Assembly (NCBI RefSeq): GCF_001696615.3 | Contig: NZ_CP032279.1 | Coordinates: forward strand, 868,001-932,000 | Reading direction: 5' to 3' | From: Acinetobacter sp. WCHAc010034 | Lineage (GTDB): Bacteria > Pseudomonadota > Gammaproteobacteria > Pseudomonadales > Moraxellaceae | DNA: 64,000 nt | Shown here: piece by piece, positions 9,075 through 16,194 of the stretch | Numbering within the stretch: position 1 is the first letter of the stretch | How the letters are laid out: every line of letters begins with the position of its first letter | The notes under the pieces: generated by a model | What the model was told of the DNA's origin: nothing | Seen by the model: only the letters and a program-made list of their open reading frames with translations | The model's database searches: none | Program-made: the position numbers and the translations under genes

Positions 9075-9617
9075 TTAATGTGGTAATTTGATTAGTTTTG
9101 TCACGTCATAACCATAGTGTTTCGCTGTATCTAAATAGGACTGATAAGTCGCTTCATCCAGTTGCGGTTCACGCGATAATATCCATAGATATTTATTACT
9201 CGGTTCTCCAACCAGTGCCACTTTATATTCCGGATCTACGCGTAATAACCAATAATGACCTTTGCTAAATGGTATCCATCTTAAACCTTGAGGTAAAAAA
9301 CTGACTTTCAGTTTGCTATTGCCTTCATTTTGTGGATAGGCAACCCCTTCAGAACTAATCATTTCGCCATTGGCAATCCGGCAGCTATTCAAGACACGCA
9401 TAGTCTGATCGGCATTGACACGATATTGTGCCATGATATCCGATATGCATTTACGCTGAAAATACATCGGTAAATGCGCGATTTCATACCACTTGCCCGC
9501 ATACTGCTGAATATCAACCTGATCGACTGCCCGAGGTGCAACAGTTTCTGCTTGAGTCATTGTGCTGATGATGGCCAATGCTGTGGCTGCGAAAACAGAC
9601 TTGAATAGTATCTTCAT
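9075..9617 (-). CDS. Blc-like bacterial lipocalin
   Basis: The 180 residues have a cleavable signal peptide (about residues 1-23, ending TQAE) and the lipocalin signature GKWYEIAHLP, followed by the YRVNADQ and YLWILSREP strands typical of Blc. There is no lipobox cysteine, so it is probably a soluble periplasmic protein rather than an outer-membrane lipoprotein like E. coli Blc. Lipocalins bind lysophospholipids or fatty acids and commonly accompany cfa/DUF1365/photolyase genes. It probably carries or repairs damaged lipids made or handled by the adjacent operon. Confidence 0.87.
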   Translation of the reverse strand: MKILFKSVFAATALAIISTMTQAETVAPRAVDQVDIQQYAGKWYEIAHLPMYFQRKCISDIMAQYRVNADQTMRVLNSCRIANGEMISSEGVAYPQNEGNSKLKVSFLPQGLRWIPFSKGHYWLLRVDPEYKVALVGEPSNKYLWILSREPQLDEATYQSYLDTAKHYGYDVTKLIKLPH

Positions 9618-10317
9618 TTTTTAGCCTTGTTGGATTTCAGGCTTAAGATAACCCAGGTGGGTGTGAACAAAGCGTGAAGACAAAATTGTGAAATTCAGTA
9701 TTTGGGATTGAATAATTTAAGCTCGATTAACCTTATTGTCCGTACAATAATTTTATGAGAAAAAAGTAGCTGTCCTATAAGCATCTTTGTATGCAGGTTT
9801 AGCTAACACAATCGCAAATGAATGGATTTAGTCCTAGCCGCTTGGTTCGGTGATTTTTTCCCTACATCCCATGATCATTAATAGATAGAGTCAAATTTGA
9901 AAGGTGATCTAAACTTAAGCTTTGTGCATATGTAAAAAATCATCATCCCTGAAATTAAAAACATCAATATTATTATTACAGAGCTATGTAATCACATTCA
10001 TTTACTGTCAAATTTATTGGCTAAGTAGATTAACTATGTTTGGCTATAATTACAATAAAATATATAAATCAGTTAGATAACTAAATTTTTAATAAGATTA
10101 TAAAATATACATATAAGAAAACTTGATTATTCTAGTTTTTAGGGTATAGTTAACTCAACTAGAAAAAGTCTTGTTTCACTAAATCTCTCTTAAGTATCGT
10201 CGTTTTATTCATAATTCTTCGTTTTTTTCAGATTTTAAGTTTCATTCTTTATTATTTCAAAGTTATAAGCAGTCAATAAAATGACTAAAAATTATTAAAC
10301 AATCAGTAGGATTTATT
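9618..10317. other. Gene-free 700-base interval
   Basis: This very AT-rich interval holds the divergent promoters of the lipocalin gene and the cold-shock gene. I see no open reading frame with coding character and no tRNA. The last 150-200 bases probably form the long untranslated leader common to cspA-type mRNAs, but no cold-box motif could be identified with confidence. Confidence 0.5.
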
Positions 10318-10533
10318 ATGTCAAACTCAAATGTTGTTAAAGGTACCGTTAAATGGTTCAATGAAACTAAAGGTTTTGGTTTTATTCAACAAGAATCAGG
10401 TCCAGATGTTTTTGCGCACTTCAGTGAAATTGCTAACTCAGGTTTTAAAACCTTATTTGAAGGCCAACAGGTTGAGTTTAGTGTTGCTCAAGGTCAAAAA
10501 GGCCCCAATGCAGTCAATATTGTTGCTATATAA
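10318..10533 (+). CDS. CspA-family cold-shock protein
   Basis: The 71-residue single-domain RNA chaperone contains both RNP motifs (KGFGFI and VFAHFSEI) and the GTVKWFN start of the cold-shock fold. It binds single-stranded RNA and DNA and melts secondary structure. ATG 10318 lies behind AGGA. A long leader precedes it and a terminator follows at 10550. Confidence 0.96.
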   Translation: MSNSNVVKGTVKWFNETKGFGFIQQESGPDVFAHFSEIANSGFKTLFEGQQVEFSVAQGQKGPNAVNIVAI

Positions 10534-10549
10534 GTACTAATACGAGTTG

Positions 10550-10576
10550 AAAAAGCACTACTCAGTGCTTTTTTAA
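10550..10576 (+). terminator. Terminator of the cold-shock gene
   Basis: AAAAAGCACT and AGTGCTTTTTT form a near-perfect hairpin with a four-base loop directly after the stop codon, followed by a U-rich tail. Confidence 0.88.
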
Positions 10577-10636
10577 TTTTAAAGAAAAATTATTTTCTAT
10601 ATTGGAACAAACAAAATCATAAAAATAGGATACAAA

Positions 10637-10864
10637 TTGTTAAAAGTTAATGAATTAATTGCAAAATCTCAAAATGGCACTGAAATTATCGTTTCTTTAA
10701 TCCCCTTAAATAAAATGCAGAATACCCGTCAAGGTTTCAAACAGATTGAAGTCGGTAAAAAAATTCTGCTTGAATCTGGAATTGAGGTAGATTTGAATTT
10801 AGATGGTCGTACATTTTATACGTCTTTAAATAAACTATTTAAGCTAAATCAAAAAGTTACTTAA
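10637..10864 (+). CDS. Small hypothetical protein
   Basis: The 75-residue ORF starts at TTG 10637, seven bases after TAGGAT. It has no signal peptide or membrane helix. I do not recognise a family. It sits between the cold-shock terminator and another small ORF of similar size, and both end in a short Phe-containing segment followed by a KxFK motif (NKLFKL here, GKIFKI in the next). That hints at a related pair, but the similarity is weak. Confidence 0.5.
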   Translation: MLKVNELIAKSQNGTEIIVSLIPLNKMQNTRQGFKQIEVGKKILLESGIEVDLNLDGRTFYTSLNKLFKLNQKVT

Positions 10865-10935
10865 ATAAAAAATACTTTATTAATAATCACTTAATTTAAT
10901 TTACTCTCTGCCATCATCTTATTAAAGGTAAACTA

Positions 10936-11133
10936 ATGTTTAAACAAAATCTAAATGTAAAAGATCAATTCGGTATTAAATATTCTATTCAGGCGACGGT
11001 TGAGCCCCATTTTAATGCTAGCCAGCCTTGTTCCCATGTTCAATATATTACCGTGGATGGTGAAGATATTCGGCCCAGCTTTGAAATGTTTTTTCAAAGT
11101 ACTACTAGCGGAAAAATTTTCAAGATTATTTAA
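10936..11133 (+). CDS. Small hypothetical protein
   Basis: The 65-residue ORF starts at ATG 10936, behind AAAGGT at proper spacing. The product is probably cytosolic, with no cysteine cluster, signal or membrane helix. I do not recognise a family. It lies 71 bases after the previous small ORF in the same direction, and may be an accessory gene of the cold-shock locus. Confidence 0.5.
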   Translation: MFKQNLNVKDQFGIKYSIQATVEPHFNASQPCSHVQYITVDGEDIRPSFEMFFQSTTSGKIFKII

Positions 11134-11245
11134 GTGTTCAAACCCTACTTGGAATTAGGCCTCTTCATAAGATTATATCAAATAAAGAGACTGCAAATTA
11201 TCTATCCATTATTTTCCACTAAGAAATTATTCAGATATATCTATT

Positions 11246-12019
11246 TCAAAGCCATTCTTTGCTGTCATCTGCAACAGGTGTTCCATGCATCACATGCTGA
11301 ATCATGGCGTAGGCGATACTGCCCTTGAACGGAATCTCTGGTAATTGATCAAACTTGAAAAATTGCGCATCGCTGAGTTCATTTTCCTGAATCTGAATTT
11401 CCCCTGCGTGATATTCTGCCTTGAAGGCCATCATCAGATTGCTGGGAAACGGCCACGGCTGACTGGCCAGATATTGAATATTTTTGATCTGCAGCCCTAC
11501 TTCTTCCAGCGTTTCACGGCGGACTGCCTCTTCCAGGGTTTCCCCGACTTCAATAAAGCCTGCAATCAGGCTGTACATCTGGGTTTTGTTGCGAGCATTT
11601 TTTGCCAGCAGGATTTCATCTTTACCCCGGGTAATGATGGTAATCACACAGGGATTCACCCGCGGATACTGATTATAGCCACAGGATGGACAGACCATGG
11701 CATACTGGCTGGCGTGCTGTTGCGTAGCATGACCACATTTACTGCAAAAGCGGTGATTACGGCGCCACTCCAGTAACTGTACCGCACGGCTGGCCTGTTC
11801 AAACTGCGGCCTGCTCCAAACTTGTACCAGTTGTCTGATCGGTACCAGCTGATAGCCTTCCAGCACTGGCTCGTTTTCTTTCAGGTCACGGGCAATGACC
11901 TCGCCATTTTCCCTCAGGTTCAGGTCGTGCTGCAGTCTGGCTACCTGCGGTAACTGAAAATACTCATCCACCAGTAATTGCTGCTCTCTAAAAATATACG
12001 CTTTTGAATGCATGCTCAT
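11246..12019 (-). CDS. nudC: NADH pyrophosphatase / RNA NAD-decapping Nudix hydrolase NudC
   Basis: NudC hydrolyses NAD(H) to NMN(H) and AMP and removes NAD caps from RNA 5' ends. The product has a CSKCG...CPSCG zinc ribbon, a Nudix box (GFIEVGETLEEA...REEVGL-like, here RETLEEVGL), and the NudC-specific SQPWPFP motif. The frame is open to 12094, but ATG 12019 is chosen because residues before it are not NudC-like. That gives 257 residues, near the usual length. A structured leader with a terminator-like hairpin lies 16 bases upstream. Confidence 0.93.
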   Translation of the reverse strand: MSMHSKAYIFREQQLLVDEYFQLPQVARLQHDLNLRENGEVIARDLKENEPVLEGYQLVPIRQLVQVWSRPQFEQASRAVQLLEWRRNHRFCSKCGHATQQHASQYAMVCPSCGYNQYPRVNPCVITIITRGKDEILLAKNARNKTQMYSLIAGFIEVGETLEEAVRRETLEEVGLQIKNIQYLASQPWPFPSNLMMAFKAEYHAGEIQIQENELSDAQFFKFDQLPEIPFKGSIAYAMIQHVMHGTPVADDSKEWL

Positions 12020-12034
12020 GACAATTCTCTGATT

Positions 12035-12066
12035 AAAAAAAATCCCATACAAAGGCGGGTATGGGA
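12035..12066 (-). terminator. Intrinsic terminator or attenuator in front of nudC
   Basis: On the minus strand an 8-base-pair perfect stem (TCCCATAC/GTATGGGA, 12043-12050 with 12059-12066) is followed by eight U residues (12035-12042). It lies between the nudC promoter region and its start codon. No gene on the minus strand ends upstream of it, so it terminates either a small RNA or the nudC leader. Confidence 0.75.
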
Positions 12067-12140
12067 CAAAACTAAGGAAGCTTACATAGAGCAACTTCTA
12101 GCCAGATACTAGGCGCAAGTTGCCTGGATTACAACCATAA
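12035..12140 (-). ncRNA. Candidate structured leader RNA or small RNA upstream of nudC
   Basis: The minus-strand RNA would run about 100 nt and finish at the terminator 12035-12066. An internal helix of seven pairs (12091-12097 with 12117-12123) competes with an alternative pairing of CCAG 12102-12105 to CTGG 12124-12127. A TATTAT -10 element lies just upstream near 12140. I do not recognise a known riboswitch class. It is either an attenuator controlling nudC or an independent sRNA. Confidence 0.4.
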
Positions 12141-12397
12141 TAATTTGTATCTTTTTGATTAAAATCACATAATTTTCACACCACCTATGTATTAAGGAAT
12201 CATGCTAAGTGATTTTCATCAACTGGCTTTGGCGTTATACAGATGAATAGTATTTTACTGCAGTACTCAAGATTCCTCTGCTATGTCAGAAGATCATCTG
12301 GCCAAGTTATATTGACTCAACATGCGGGTTGATCTTTATTTTCACAAAAAATTGAACTGTCTGGATTTACACTGCGCTATCTTTCATCGGGTCTGGA

Positions 12398-13927
12398 ATG
12401 GCTATGCGTTTCGGTTTAATTCTGGGTGACCAGCTTCATCATCGGCTTGCTACGCTCAAAGCGCTGGACCGTACCCGGGATGTGATCCTGATGGCCGAAG
12501 TTGTTGAGGAAGCTACTTATGTCGCCCATCATCCGCAGAAAATTGCCCTGATTTTTAGCGCCATGCGTCATTTTGCCAAAGAACTCAAAGCAGAAGACTG
12601 GCGTGTACGTTACCATGCTTTTCAATCTGATAGTCCGATTCGTAGCTTGCTGGATTTCGTAGAGTCACAGCAACAACTCTTACCAGTCACAGAACTGGTC
12701 ATTACGCACTGCGGGGAATATCGTTTACAGCAGCAGATTGAACAGCATTGGAGCAAGCAACTACAACTACCAGTACAGTGCCTGAATGATGAACGTTTTT
12801 TCTGCAGTCCGGAGCAGTTCCGGCACTGGGCCAGCCGCTACCAGACACTGCGTATGGAATATTTTTACCGGGAAATGCGCAAGCAGACCGGCTACTTGAT
12901 GCAGAGACAGCAGCCGCTTGGACAACAGTGGAACTATGACAGCGCCAATCGCAAGGCCTGGGCTGGCAATCCCCCTTTGCCTGCACCACTTCACTTTGAA
13001 CACGATCAGATTGATCTGGATGTACTTGAATTGGTTGAACGTGAATTTTCTCGTAACTCTGGCAGCCTTGACAATTTCCGCTGGGCCACCACGCGCAGCA
13101 ATGCCCTACTTGCACTGGAGCATTTCATTATCCACAGTTTGCCACATTTTGGCAATTATCAGGATGCCATGGTTCAAGACTCAGACATGCTGTTTCACAG
13201 CCTGCTCTCACCTTATCTGAACTGTGGCCTGCTGCTGCCCAGAGAAGTCTGTGATGCAGCAGAAGCTGCCTACCATGCCAGTCATGCACCACTGAATGCA
13301 GTGGAAGGTTTTATCCGACAGATTCTCGGCTGGCGCGAATATGTCCGCGGAATTTACTGGCTGTACATGCCAGAATATGCCAACCGCAATGCGCTACAGT
13401 ATTCAGCACCGTTGCCACAATTTTACTGGACAGGCCATACCCGGATGAACTGTATGGCTGAGTGTTTCCGTAATACCTTTCAGCATGCCTATGCACATCA
13501 TATCCAGCGTTTGATGGTGACTGGAAATTTTGCCTTATTAACTGGTGTAGACCCGCAGCAGATCAGCGAGTGGTATCTAGCAGTCTATGCCGACGCCTAT
13601 GAATGGGTAGAACTACCGAACACGCTGGGCATGGTGATGCATGCCGATGACGGCTTGATGGCTAGCAAACCCTATGCCGCCTCGGGCAATTACATCCATA
13701 AGATGTCCGATTACTGTAAGCACTGTAGCTACAATGTCAAAACTCGTACCGAGCTGGATAGCTGTCCGTTCAATAGCCTGTACTGGTATTTCATGATCCG
13801 GAATGAAGCGAAATTTCGTACTCATCCACGTATGGGCATGATCTATCGACAGCTAGATAAACTTAAAGATCGGCAGCAGATTATCAGCCATGCCCAGCAA
13901 CTTCTTAGCCAAATCAATGAGTTATAA
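12398..13927 (+). CDS. Fe-S (6-4) photolyase, FeS-BCP/PhrB family
   Basis: The 509-residue product belongs to the deoxyribodipyrimidine-photolyase-related family, opening with the FGLILGDQLH segment. These flavoproteins repair (6-4) photoproducts using light. They carry a C-terminal 4Fe-4S cluster, and here CKHC and a later Cys (DSCPF) near residues 445-460 supply ligands. ATG 12398 or 12404 is possible. It is followed directly by DUF2256 and then DUF2805, its habitual partners. It belongs functionally with the lipid cluster at 2-9 kb. Confidence 0.92.
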   Translation: MAMRFGLILGDQLHHRLATLKALDRTRDVILMAEVVEEATYVAHHPQKIALIFSAMRHFAKELKAEDWRVRYHAFQSDSPIRSLLDFVESQQQLLPVTELVITHCGEYRLQQQIEQHWSKQLQLPVQCLNDERFFCSPEQFRHWASRYQTLRMEYFYREMRKQTGYLMQRQQPLGQQWNYDSANRKAWAGNPPLPAPLHFEHDQIDLDVLELVEREFSRNSGSLDNFRWATTRSNALLALEHFIIHSLPHFGNYQDAMVQDSDMLFHSLLSPYLNCGLLLPREVCDAAEAAYHASHAPLNAVEGFIRQILGWREYVRGIYWLYMPEYANRNALQYSAPLPQFYWTGHTRMNCMAECFRNTFQHAYAHHIQRLMVTGNFALLTGVDPQQISEWYLAVYADAYEWVELPNTLGMVMHADDGLMASKPYAASGNYIHKMSDYCKHCSYNVKTRTELDSCPFNSLYWYFMIRNEAKFRTHPRMGMIYRQLDKLKDRQQIISHAQQLLSQINEL

Positions 13928-13930
13928 ACG

Positions 13931-14065
13931 ATGAAAAAACAGCATCTCCCTGAAAAAATCTGTATCCACTGTTTACGCCCTTTTACTTGGCGCAAGAAAT
14001 GGAACCGCTGCTGGGAGGAAGTACAATATTGTTCTGAACGATGTAAACGTGAGTCCAGACGGTAA
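13931..14065 (+). CDS. DUF2256 small zinc-ribbon-like protein
   Basis: The 44-residue protein has the DUF2256 pattern: an ICIHC pair, aromatic/basic residues (FTWRKKW), and a CSERC pair, which probably bind zinc. It starts at ATG 13931, three bases after the photolyase stop, so the two genes are one transcript. DUF2256 is almost always adjacent to FeS-BCP photolyases, but no function is established. Confidence 0.9.
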   Translation: MKKQHLPEKICIHCLRPFTWRKKWNRCWEEVQYCSERCKRESRR

Positions 14066-14079
14066 GCAAAATCAAAAAC

Positions 14080-14334
14080 TTAGAAACGCTTGTATTGGCG
14101 TGAACAATAGGCCCGTATCACATCAGGTAAACGCAGCTGCAGATGCTTGGTTTTTCGGCCTGTCACACGTGCACGCCACATTTTAAAGCTACTGGGTTTC
14201 ATATTTTGCCGCATCAAGCGGATCACCGCCGCTTCATTCAAACCATACTCACGTTGAATAGCTTCAAAAGGAGTTCGATCCTCCCAGGCCATTTCGATAA
14301 TTCTAGATAAATCTTCTTCGGAAAATTGATTCAT
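14080..14334 (-). CDS. DUF2805 / TIGR03643 family small protein
   Basis: The 84-residue protein has the FSEEDLSRIIEMAWEDRTPF start and MRQNMKPSSFKMWR centre of the TIGR03643 (DUF2805) family. It has a helix-turn-helix-like character (GLNEAAVIRLMRQ), although DNA binding is not proven. It is encoded convergently with the photolyase-DUF2256 pair. Family members are commonly found with light-stress photolyase genes. Confidence 0.88.
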   Translation of the reverse strand: MNQFSEEDLSRIIEMAWEDRTPFEAIQREYGLNEAAVIRLMRQNMKPSSFKMWRARVTGRKTKHLQLRLPDVIRAYCSRQYKRF

Positions 14335-14483
14335 GCCATTCTCATTTTTAATTACTATGAAGCTTCAATAAGCTCTATCAACTCATTTACATAACTTGAG
14401 TCAACTTTAATTCAACTAAAAGCATAATAATACGATCATGAATTTTTTGTGATTTTTCTCTAGTTTACGGACTCAGCACAAAT

Positions 14484-14510
14484 AAAAGGGCTAGTTAAAC
14501 TAGCCCTTTT
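14484..14510 (-). terminator. Terminator after the hydroxyisourate hydrolase gene
   Basis: The stem AAAAGGGCTAGT/ACTAGCCCTTTT (12 bp, three-base loop) lies directly downstream of the minus-strand stop at 14516. Confidence 0.85.
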
Positions 14511-14515
14511 AAATC

Positions 14516-14917
14516 TTAGTTACCTCTATAAGTCGAATATCCATAAGGACTTAGAAGTAGAGGAATATGATAATGGCTGACACTTCCATCTACCTTAAAA
14601 ATTACAGGAACTTCAGGAAAGAAAGTATCTTGCTTATTTTTTTTAAACCAGTCCTCGGTTTTAAAGGTAACTTTATAAATACCAGCTTCAAGCTTCTGAT
14701 TTTCAGGAAACAATCCAGTAATACGGCCATTAGGGCCAGTATATTGCTGATTTAATTTCACCCATTTATTCCCAGTACTTTTTTCGAGTACCACCTCGAC
14801 TTGAGCGGAAGGCAGACCATTTTCTAGATTCAACACATGCACACTTAATGGGTTATTTTGTGCAAACGCCATTGATGCCAATAACAAAGTGGAAAGGGGT
14901 AAAAATTTCTTAAACAT
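14516..14917 (-). CDS. hiuH: Periplasmic 5-hydroxyisourate hydrolase (transthyretin-like)
   Basis: The product hydrolyses 5-hydroxyisourate, the uricase product, to OHCU. The signatures include an N-terminal LSVHVLN and a C-terminal YHIPLLLSPYGYSTYRG, which is the HIUase-defining YRGS-like end with N in place of the final S. A signal peptide (about 19 residues, ending AFA) makes it periplasmic, as in E. coli HiuH. ATG 14917 is chosen because it opens the signal peptide. The frame upstream belongs to the neighbouring gene. It lies 10 bases after the HbpS-like gene and is co-transcribed with it. Confidence 0.9.
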   Translation of the reverse strand: MFKKFLPLSTLLLASMAFAQNNPLSVHVLNLENGLPSAQVEVVLEKSTGNKWVKLNQQYTGPNGRITGLFPENQKLEAGIYKVTFKTEDWFKKNKQDTFFPEVPVIFKVDGSVSHYHIPLLLSPYGYSTYRGN

Positions 14918-14927
14918 GATGGAATCC

Positions 14928-15419
14928 TTAATGGTTAAAACTAGACTGAATGGCTGCTTCAGCGCAGTACTGGTCATTTTTGGCACCACCTGCGCCTGCA
15001 ACGCCAATTGCACCGACCACCTGATTTTCATAACGCACCGGCAAGCCGCCACCTAACAACAGTAAATCTGATACGGTGGTTAAATTTTTTGCATCACTGT
15101 TTTCATGGGCATTTTGACTTAACAACAAGGTTGCTGTTTTGGTGGATAAAGCGGTATAGGCTTTCTTTTCAGCCGCGCCCAAATTATGCGGGCCCACAGT
15201 TTCATGCCTACTCGCCATCAAGGTATTTCCTCCCCGATCAACCACCACCACAGCAATGTTGTGCTGTATTTTTTGACAAGCCGCCACCGCAGCATCTACT
15301 AGGCTTTGAGCAGCTTTAGAATCGAGTGAATAAACTTGATTCAATTGAACGGTTTGTGCAAAAGTACTGCTACTCATCAGCATTACTGTTAAAACAAGCC
15401 CTGTAAGTTTGTTCATCAT
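14928..15419 (-). CDS. GlcG/HbpS family heme-binding-like protein
   Basis: The 163-residue exported protein has a signal peptide (about residues 1-21) and the PF03928 GlcG/HbpS domain, with the VVDRGGNTLMASR and LLLGGGLPV motifs. HbpS proteins bind heme and help sense oxidative stress in some bacteria, but no heme ligand can be assigned here. It forms an operon with hiuH and is divergent from a two-component system whose predicted binding box lies 65-83 bases upstream. Confidence 0.88.
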   Translation of the reverse strand: MMNKLTGLVLTVMLMSSSTFAQTVQLNQVYSLDSKAAQSLVDAAVAACQKIQHNIAVVVVDRGGNTLMASRHETVGPHNLGAAEKKAYTALSTKTATLLLSQNAHENSDAKNLTTVSDLLLLGGGLPVRYENQVVGAIGVAGAGGAKNDQYCAEAAIQSSFNH

Positions 15420-15483
15420 GATTGCCCTGAATTAAGTTTTAAAAAATCTTATACAACCTGAATGCTTTGAAGCATGACAATCA

Positions 15484-15501
15484 CATTACAAAGTTGTCAT
15501 C
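15484..15501. promoter_or_regulatory. CusR/HprR-type operator
   Basis: CATTACAAAGTTGTCATC is close to the CusR/HprR box known from E. coli (CATTACAAAATTGTAATG). It sits between the divergent HbpS-like gene and the response regulator. A TATAAG -10 with TG extension reads toward the HbpS gene about 30 bases from the box, which fits activation of that operon. Confidence 0.65.
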
Positions 15502-15507
15502 TTCAAA

Positions 15508-16194
15508 ATGAGTCTGAGCAAAATGTGTATTCTGATTATCGAAGATGAAGTGAAGATCGCCTCATATCTGGTGAAGGGCTTAAATGAATCTGGCTACGCG
15601 GCTGAATGTGTTCATTCAGGACTTGAAGGCTTGGAGAAACTCAAGATGCAACCTTATACTTTGGTCATACTCGATGTGATGCTGCCCGATATTGATGGCT
15701 GGGCAGTGTTAAAAATATTGCGTCAATTTTCCCAAATACCCGTGATTTTTCTCACCGCCAAAGACCAGATTATTGACAGAGTCAAAGGTCTGGAACTGGG
15801 GGCCGACGACTATCTGGCCAAGCCTTTTTCTTATATTGAGTTACTCGCACGCATTAAAAGTCTGCTGAGACGGCAACAGTATGTGCAGGAAAATGAGTTA
15901 TGGATCGGCAACTTAAAAATGGACTTAATCCATCATAAAGTGTGGCGGAATGAGCAGTTAATTGAACTCAGTAAAAAGGAATTTAGTTTATTGCGCTTTA
16001 TGCTACAACACCCAAATGAAATTATTACGCGCAGGCAAATTGCGTCCGAAGTTTGGCATATCAATTTTGATACCGATACGAATTTTATTGATGTGGCGGT
16101 ACGCCGCTTACGCAGTAAAATTGATGAGGGACATGAGATAAAACTCATTCATACCGTTCGTGGCCTGGGCTATAAAATTTCGGTTGAAGCCTAA
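15508..16194 (+). CDS. OmpR-family response regulator, CusR/HprR-like
   Basis: The 228 residues comprise a receiver domain (Asp56 in VILDVMLPD, Thr83, Lys105 in AKPFSY) and a C-terminal winged helix ending in HTVRGLGYKI. Family resemblance is to heavy-metal and H2O2 regulators. The divergent target operon, hbpS-hiuH, mirrors E. coli hprRS beside hiuH. ATG 15508 overlaps the tail of the operator. ATG 15523, which starts MCILIIEDE, is an alternative that would leave more room. The stop overlaps the kinase start (TAATG). Confidence 0.88.
   Translation: MSLSKMCILIIEDEVKIASYLVKGLNESGYAAECVHSGLEGLEKLKMQPYTLVILDVMLPDIDGWAVLKILRQFSQIPVIFLTAKDQIIDRVKGLELGADDYLAKPFSYIELLARIKSLLRRQQYVQENELWIGNLKMDLIHHKVWRNEQLIELSKKEFSLLRFMLQHPNEIITRRQIASEVWHINFDTDTNFIDVAVRRLRSKIDEGHEIKLIHTVRGLGYKISVEA

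Noticed and set aside
12416..13825. Minus-strand ORFs under the photolyase
   Set aside because: The plus strand has an intact conserved photolyase. These are shadows.
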